8,544 nucleotides of DNA, from positions 1-8,544 of the forward strand of contig CAYOPF010000110.1 of the NCBI GenBank assembly GCA_964405755.1, read 5' to 3'. Both the position numbers and the translations under genes were made by a program. The notes under the pieces were generated by a model. The model saw only the letters and a list, made by a program, of their open reading frames with translations, ran no database searches and was not told the origin of the DNA. This stretch comes from GWF2-33-9 sp964405755 (GTDB lineage Bacteria; Bacteroidota; Ignavibacteria; Kapaibacteriales; UBA2268). Within the stretch, counting starts at the first letter, position 1. The number at the start of each line of letters is the position of its first letter. This document shows, one piece after another, positions 6,057 to 8,544 of this stretch.

Positions 6057-8168
6057 ATGAAAAAAGTATCGATATTATTAGTTGTTATAATCTTATTATC
6101 ATCGAGTTTTGTTTATTCTCAAACAATGAATTCCAAAGATTTAGTTGTTCCTGTTTGGGTTGAAATTTCGAAAAATCCAAATCCAACTATCAAGTTGAAG
6201 TGGGAACGATCCGGCTATGTGGAAAATTATATTATTTTCAAACGAAGTCTTGATAATGTTACTTTTGGTTCGGCAATTGCATCTTTGGATAGTTTATCCA
6301 CAGAATGGACAGACGTAAATGTAAAATTAAACGAAGTTTATGAATATCAGGTGCTTGGGTTGGGCAAAAAATATGTAAAAGAAAATGACACATTGTTTGC
6401 ATATCGAGTTTTTGCTGCCACAGGTTATACTTTAGCCGGCATTGAAGCGATTCCTCCATTTCTGAGAGGTAAAGCGCTGATTTTAGTCGATGAAACAATG
6501 AAAGAAAGCTTAACAAATGAACTAGCAATATTTCAAGCCGATTTAGAAGCAGAAGGCTACAATGTGATAATTCAAAGTGCTCCTCGTGCCGAAAAATTCG
6601 AAAAAGAGAAGGTTGTGGCAACAAAACAAATAATCAATAGCATTACAAAGCAAAATTCAGATATTACGAATATTTTATTAATTGGAAGGGTACCCGTGCC
6701 CTATTCTGGTGACTTCAATCCAGATGCACACCCCGACCATCGTGGTGCGTGGCCTGCTGATGTATACTATGGTACTGCCGATAATATATGGTCTGATCAA
6801 ACAATTAATAGTACTGTTGCTGACAGGCAAGAAAACAAAAACGTACCTGGCGATGGTAAGTTCGATTTGACAAATCTTCCACCAACGTACAGTGTACCTA
6901 TTGCTGTCGGAAGAATCGATATGTATGGGATGAAACTATTCTATGATACTACTAAAGCTAAACCCGAATTGGAATTAGTCAAGAAGTATTTAAAACGAAA
7001 TCACGACTATCGTAACGGAAAATTAAATCCTGAATGGAAGGCATTGGTTGATGACAATTTTTCGGCTCATAGTTATCCCGAAGCTTTTGCAGCATCGGGT
7101 TGGAGAGCATTAACTAACTTCTTCCCATCTTCCAATATTAAAGCTGAAGATTATATTACAACACTATCTACAAATACTTATCTTTGGTCCTATGGATGCG
7201 GTGGCGGAAGCTATACAAGTTGTGGTGGAGTTGGCAATTCGTCCGATTTTGTTTCGAAAGGTAATAACGGTATATTCACTTTCTTATTTGGTTCATATTT
7301 TGGAGATTGGGATATTGAAAATAATTTCTTGCGATCACCCCTTGCTGCCAAAGAAGGAGCTCTAACAATTGGCTGGTCGGGCCGACCTCATTGGTTTATG
7401 CACCACATGAATTTAGGTGAGCCAATTGGGACGTCGCTGCTTGCTACTCAGAACAATAATAACATCTACCTGCCCAATATTTATTATACAGCTCAATATC
7501 CTAATGGAGTTTTATTTACCGTTGGTACTCGTCAGGTGCATATTGCTCTATTGGGCGACCCAACCTTAAAGATGTTTAACAAAAGAGTTCCACAACCTAA
7601 AAATTTGCAAGTAACTGAGCTGAAAAATGGATATTTGAACTTAAAATGGGATGCACCAGAGGGCCTGAAAAATGTAAAGTATATAATTTATCGCAATACC
7701 GAAAAGAGCCCACGCTTCGTAATGGCAACCCCACAACCAATTACTGCAACTGAATTCGAGGATAAATTTTTGTTCGATGGAGTTGTGAACTACAAGGTGT
7801 TGGCACTCGATTTGGATACTTCGCGTAGTGGTTCATTCTATGTTACAAGTCGTCCTGTTAATGGTTCAATAAAAACTGTTGATGTTGCCGAAACTAACAA
7901 TCAATTTGTTAATGTTTATCCAAATCCTGCTACTGAATTTGTAACAATTGAAATAAATTCTACAGATTATGTGAATAGCATCGAAATAACAGATATTTTT
8001 GGCAATTTAGTAAAAAGTTTCAATTACATCAACAACTCTGTAAATCAAGCAAACATCACTTGGGACTTGCTAAACAGTGATAATATGAAAGTTGAAAATG
8101 GAGTGTATTTTGTAAAAATTGATATCAATTCAAATACAAGAGTTCATAAGATAATTGTGAATAGATAG
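6057..8168 (+). CDS. Secreted C25 (gingipain)-like protein with FN3-like domains and T9SS sorting tail; catalytic residues apparently replaced
   Basis: The 703 residues start with a signal peptide (MKK plus a hydrophobic stretch to about 18, cleavage near YSQ at 20-22). A fibronectin-III-like domain follows (about 31-125), then a region resembling peptidase family C25: ALILVDE...L..FQADLEAEGYNVII (140-172), ILLIGRVPVP (206-215), WPADVYYGTADNIW (232-245), PIAVGRID (281-288), the strand TYLWSYGCGGGS (374-385), FGSYFGDWD (411-419), GALTIGWSGRPHW (434-446) and LLGDPTLKMF (498-507). A second FN3-like domain spans about 512-600, and the tail from NVYPNPA (619-625) to NGVYFVKI (681-688) is a type A T9SS sorting domain, so the protein is probably exported across the outer membrane and released or surface-anchored. 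Where active C25 members have GHG and a following Cys, this protein seems to have GCG (C381) and Ser413, so peptidase activity is doubtful. C381 and C389 are its only cysteines. The C25 link is from motif order and is inference; the signal peptide and sorting tail are firm. Confidence 0.85.
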   Translation: MKKVSILLVVIILLSSSFVYSQTMNSKDLVVPVWVEISKNPNPTIKLKWERSGYVENYIIFKRSLDNVTFGSAIASLDSLSTEWTDVNVKLNEVYEYQVLGLGKKYVKENDTLFAYRVFAATGYTLAGIEAIPPFLRGKALILVDETMKESLTNELAIFQADLEAEGYNVIIQSAPRAEKFEKEKVVATKQIINSITKQNSDITNILLIGRVPVPYSGDFNPDAHPDHRGAWPADVYYGTADNIWSDQTINSTVADRQENKNVPGDGKFDLTNLPPTYSVPIAVGRIDMYGMKLFYDTTKAKPELELVKKYLKRNHDYRNGKLNPEWKALVDDNFSAHSYPEAFAASGWRALTNFFPSSNIKAEDYITTLSTNTYLWSYGCGGGSYTSCGGVGNSSDFVSKGNNGIFTFLFGSYFGDWDIENNFLRSPLAAKEGALTIGWSGRPHWFMHHMNLGEPIGTSLLATQNNNNIYLPNIYYTAQYPNGVLFTVGTRQVHIALLGDPTLKMFNKRVPQPKNLQVTELKNGYLNLKWDAPEGLKNVKYIIYRNTEKSPRFVMATPQPITATEFEDKFLFDGVVNYKVLALDLDTSRSGSFYVTSRPVNGSIKTVDVAETNNQFVNVYPNPATEFVTIEINSTDYVNSIEITDIFGNLVKSFNYINNSVNQANITWDLLNSDNMKVENGVYFVKIDINSNTRVHKIIVNR

Positions 8169-8257
8169 GCAACATACATTAAAACTAGATTATTTTTTAA
8201 TTTTAAAATCAAGTAATCAAATAGTTACTTTTCAATTATTATATTCGTTCCACTTCA

Positions 8258-8266
8258 TTTTCGTAA
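8258..8266 (+). promoter_or_regulatory. TTTTCGTAA element upstream of coaD
   Basis: The same 9-mer as at 3505-3513 and, inverted, at 3459-3467, here followed by TTTTAAG and 33 bases before the coaD ATG. A TAAATTTG at 8280-8287 matches the Bacteroidota -7 consensus exactly, with the TTTTCG of this element about 17 bases upstream where a -33 element might sit. Either string could be the working promoter part; the sequence does not decide. Confidence 0.4.
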
Positions 8267-8272
8267 TTTTAA

Positions 8273-8298
8273 GTTTTTATAAATTTGGTTTTTATAAA
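8273..8298 (+). repeat. Direct repeat GTTTTTATAAA x2 before coaD
   Basis: Two exact 11-bp copies (8273-8283 and 8288-8298), offset by 15 bases, the second ending two bases before the coaD ATG. It could be a protein-binding or translation-region feature, or simply low-complexity AT sequence. Confidence 0.4.
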
Positions 8299-8299
8299 A

Positions 8300-8544
8300 A
8301 TGAATAGTCCAAAAATCGCAATTTATCCTGGTACTTTCGACCCCATCACAAATGGACATATTGATGTGATAGAACGAGCCGCTACTATTTTTAGCAAAGT
8401 TTATGTAGTGGTTGCAATTAATTCCAGAAAAGCAACATTATTCAACGAAGATGAGCGTGAGGAACTTGCCAAGAATTCTTTATCCTACATTCCAAATGTG
8501 GAAGTAGTGCGTTCCCACATATTAACTGTAGAATTCGCCCGTAA
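8300..8544 (+). CDS. coaD: Phosphopantetheine adenylyltransferase, N-terminal part (cut by window edge)
   Basis: CoaD transfers AMP from ATP to 4'-phosphopantetheine to give dephospho-CoA, the penultimate step of coenzyme A synthesis, in the cytoplasm. The window holds 81 codons, about half of the usual 160-residue protein, open to the last base. The start IAIYPGTFDPITNGH (6-20) is the family's nucleotidyltransferase signature, with T12 and the T/HxGH-type histidine H20. K44 aligns with E. coli Lys42 in the segment before LF, and NVEVV (66-70) and VEFAR (77-81) follow the family pattern. The ATG at 8300 begins five residues before the first strand; no Shine-Dalgarno is visible. The missing half should contain the conserved arginines and the second ATP-binding motif. 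It is probably first in its own transcript, after a 131-bp spacer. Confidence 0.95.
   Translation, partial: MNSPKIAIYPGTFDPITNGHIDVIERAATIFSKVYVVVAINSRKATLFNEDEREELAKNSLSYIPNVEVVRSHILTVEFAR

Larger units (their letters stand above)
8169..8299. other. 131-bp spacer between the T9SS protein and coaD
   Basis: AT-rich and without an open frame of interest. It holds a weak 6-bp stem (8211-8216 with 8225-8230, 8-base loop), the TTTTCGTAA element (8258-8266) and two direct copies of GTTTTTATAAA just before coaD. No GC-rich terminator hairpin follows the T9SS gene, so how its transcript ends is not clear. Confidence 0.5.

Noticed and set aside
6259..6624. 121-codon open frame on the minus strand
   Set aside because: It lies wholly inside the T9SS protein gene in antisense, shows no recognisable domain, and the plus-strand reading has clear domains and a signal peptide.
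8211..8230. AAGTAA/TTACTT stem as a terminator of the T9SS gene
   Set aside because: Six base pairs, mostly A-T, with an 8-base loop and only a short T run after it; too weak to call a rho-independent terminator.

Overview
The window is AT-rich (by eye about two thirds A+T). It looks like a chromosomal segment from a bacterium of the Bacteroidota/Chlorobiota/Ignavibacteria/Kapabacteria assemblage. The strongest lineage marker is the 703-residue secreted protein at 6057-8168, which ends in a type IX secretion (T9SS) sorting domain of the YPNP...NGVYFVKI type; such tails are known only from this assemblage. An NAD+-dependent DNA ligase, TTG start codons and Shine-Dalgarno sequences in only some genes are compatible with that. 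Nothing fixes the genus.

Layout. Minus strand, 1-3429: a tightly packed run transcribed leftwards, purD (GAR synthetase), ptsH (HPr), ptsI (PTS enzyme I) and the first 61 codons of ligA. Adjacent genes overlap by 8 and 14 bases or are separated by a single base, so the four are almost certainly one operon. A 117-bp divergent spacer (3430-3546) follows; it carries a 10-bp inverted repeat whose arms face the two genes. Plus strand, 3547-5087: an exported DUF3108-family protein and kdsB (CMP-KDO synthetase, TTG start), 26 bp apart. Minus strand, 5105-5959: an EamA/DMT-type ten-helix permease that converges on kdsB with a 17-bp gap. A 97-bp divergent spacer leads to the large T9SS cargo protein (6057-8168). 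After a 131-bp spacer the window ends inside coaD (phosphopantetheine adenylyltransferase).

How the parts relate. Most genes are core housekeeping: purine synthesis, replication/repair ligase, CoA synthesis and KDO activation for lipopolysaccharide. The PTS pair is the general phosphorelay (PEP to EI to HPr) with no sugar-specific permease in view, and HPr keeps both His15 and a Ser46 equivalent, so a regulatory role is plausible. DUF3108 plus kdsB suggests an envelope-related pair.

The least ordinary items are two. (1) The T9SS protein reads like a gingipain-type (C25) caspase-like fold, but the expected catalytic His and Cys appear to be replaced. (2) A 9-bp element, TTTTCGTAA, recurs upstream of purD, the DUF3108 gene and coaD, at 29, 33 and 33 bp from the start codons, and looks like a lineage-specific promoter or operator element. 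No RNA genes, mobile elements, CRISPR arrays or clear rho-independent terminators were seen. No gene-free stretch exceeds 131 bases.
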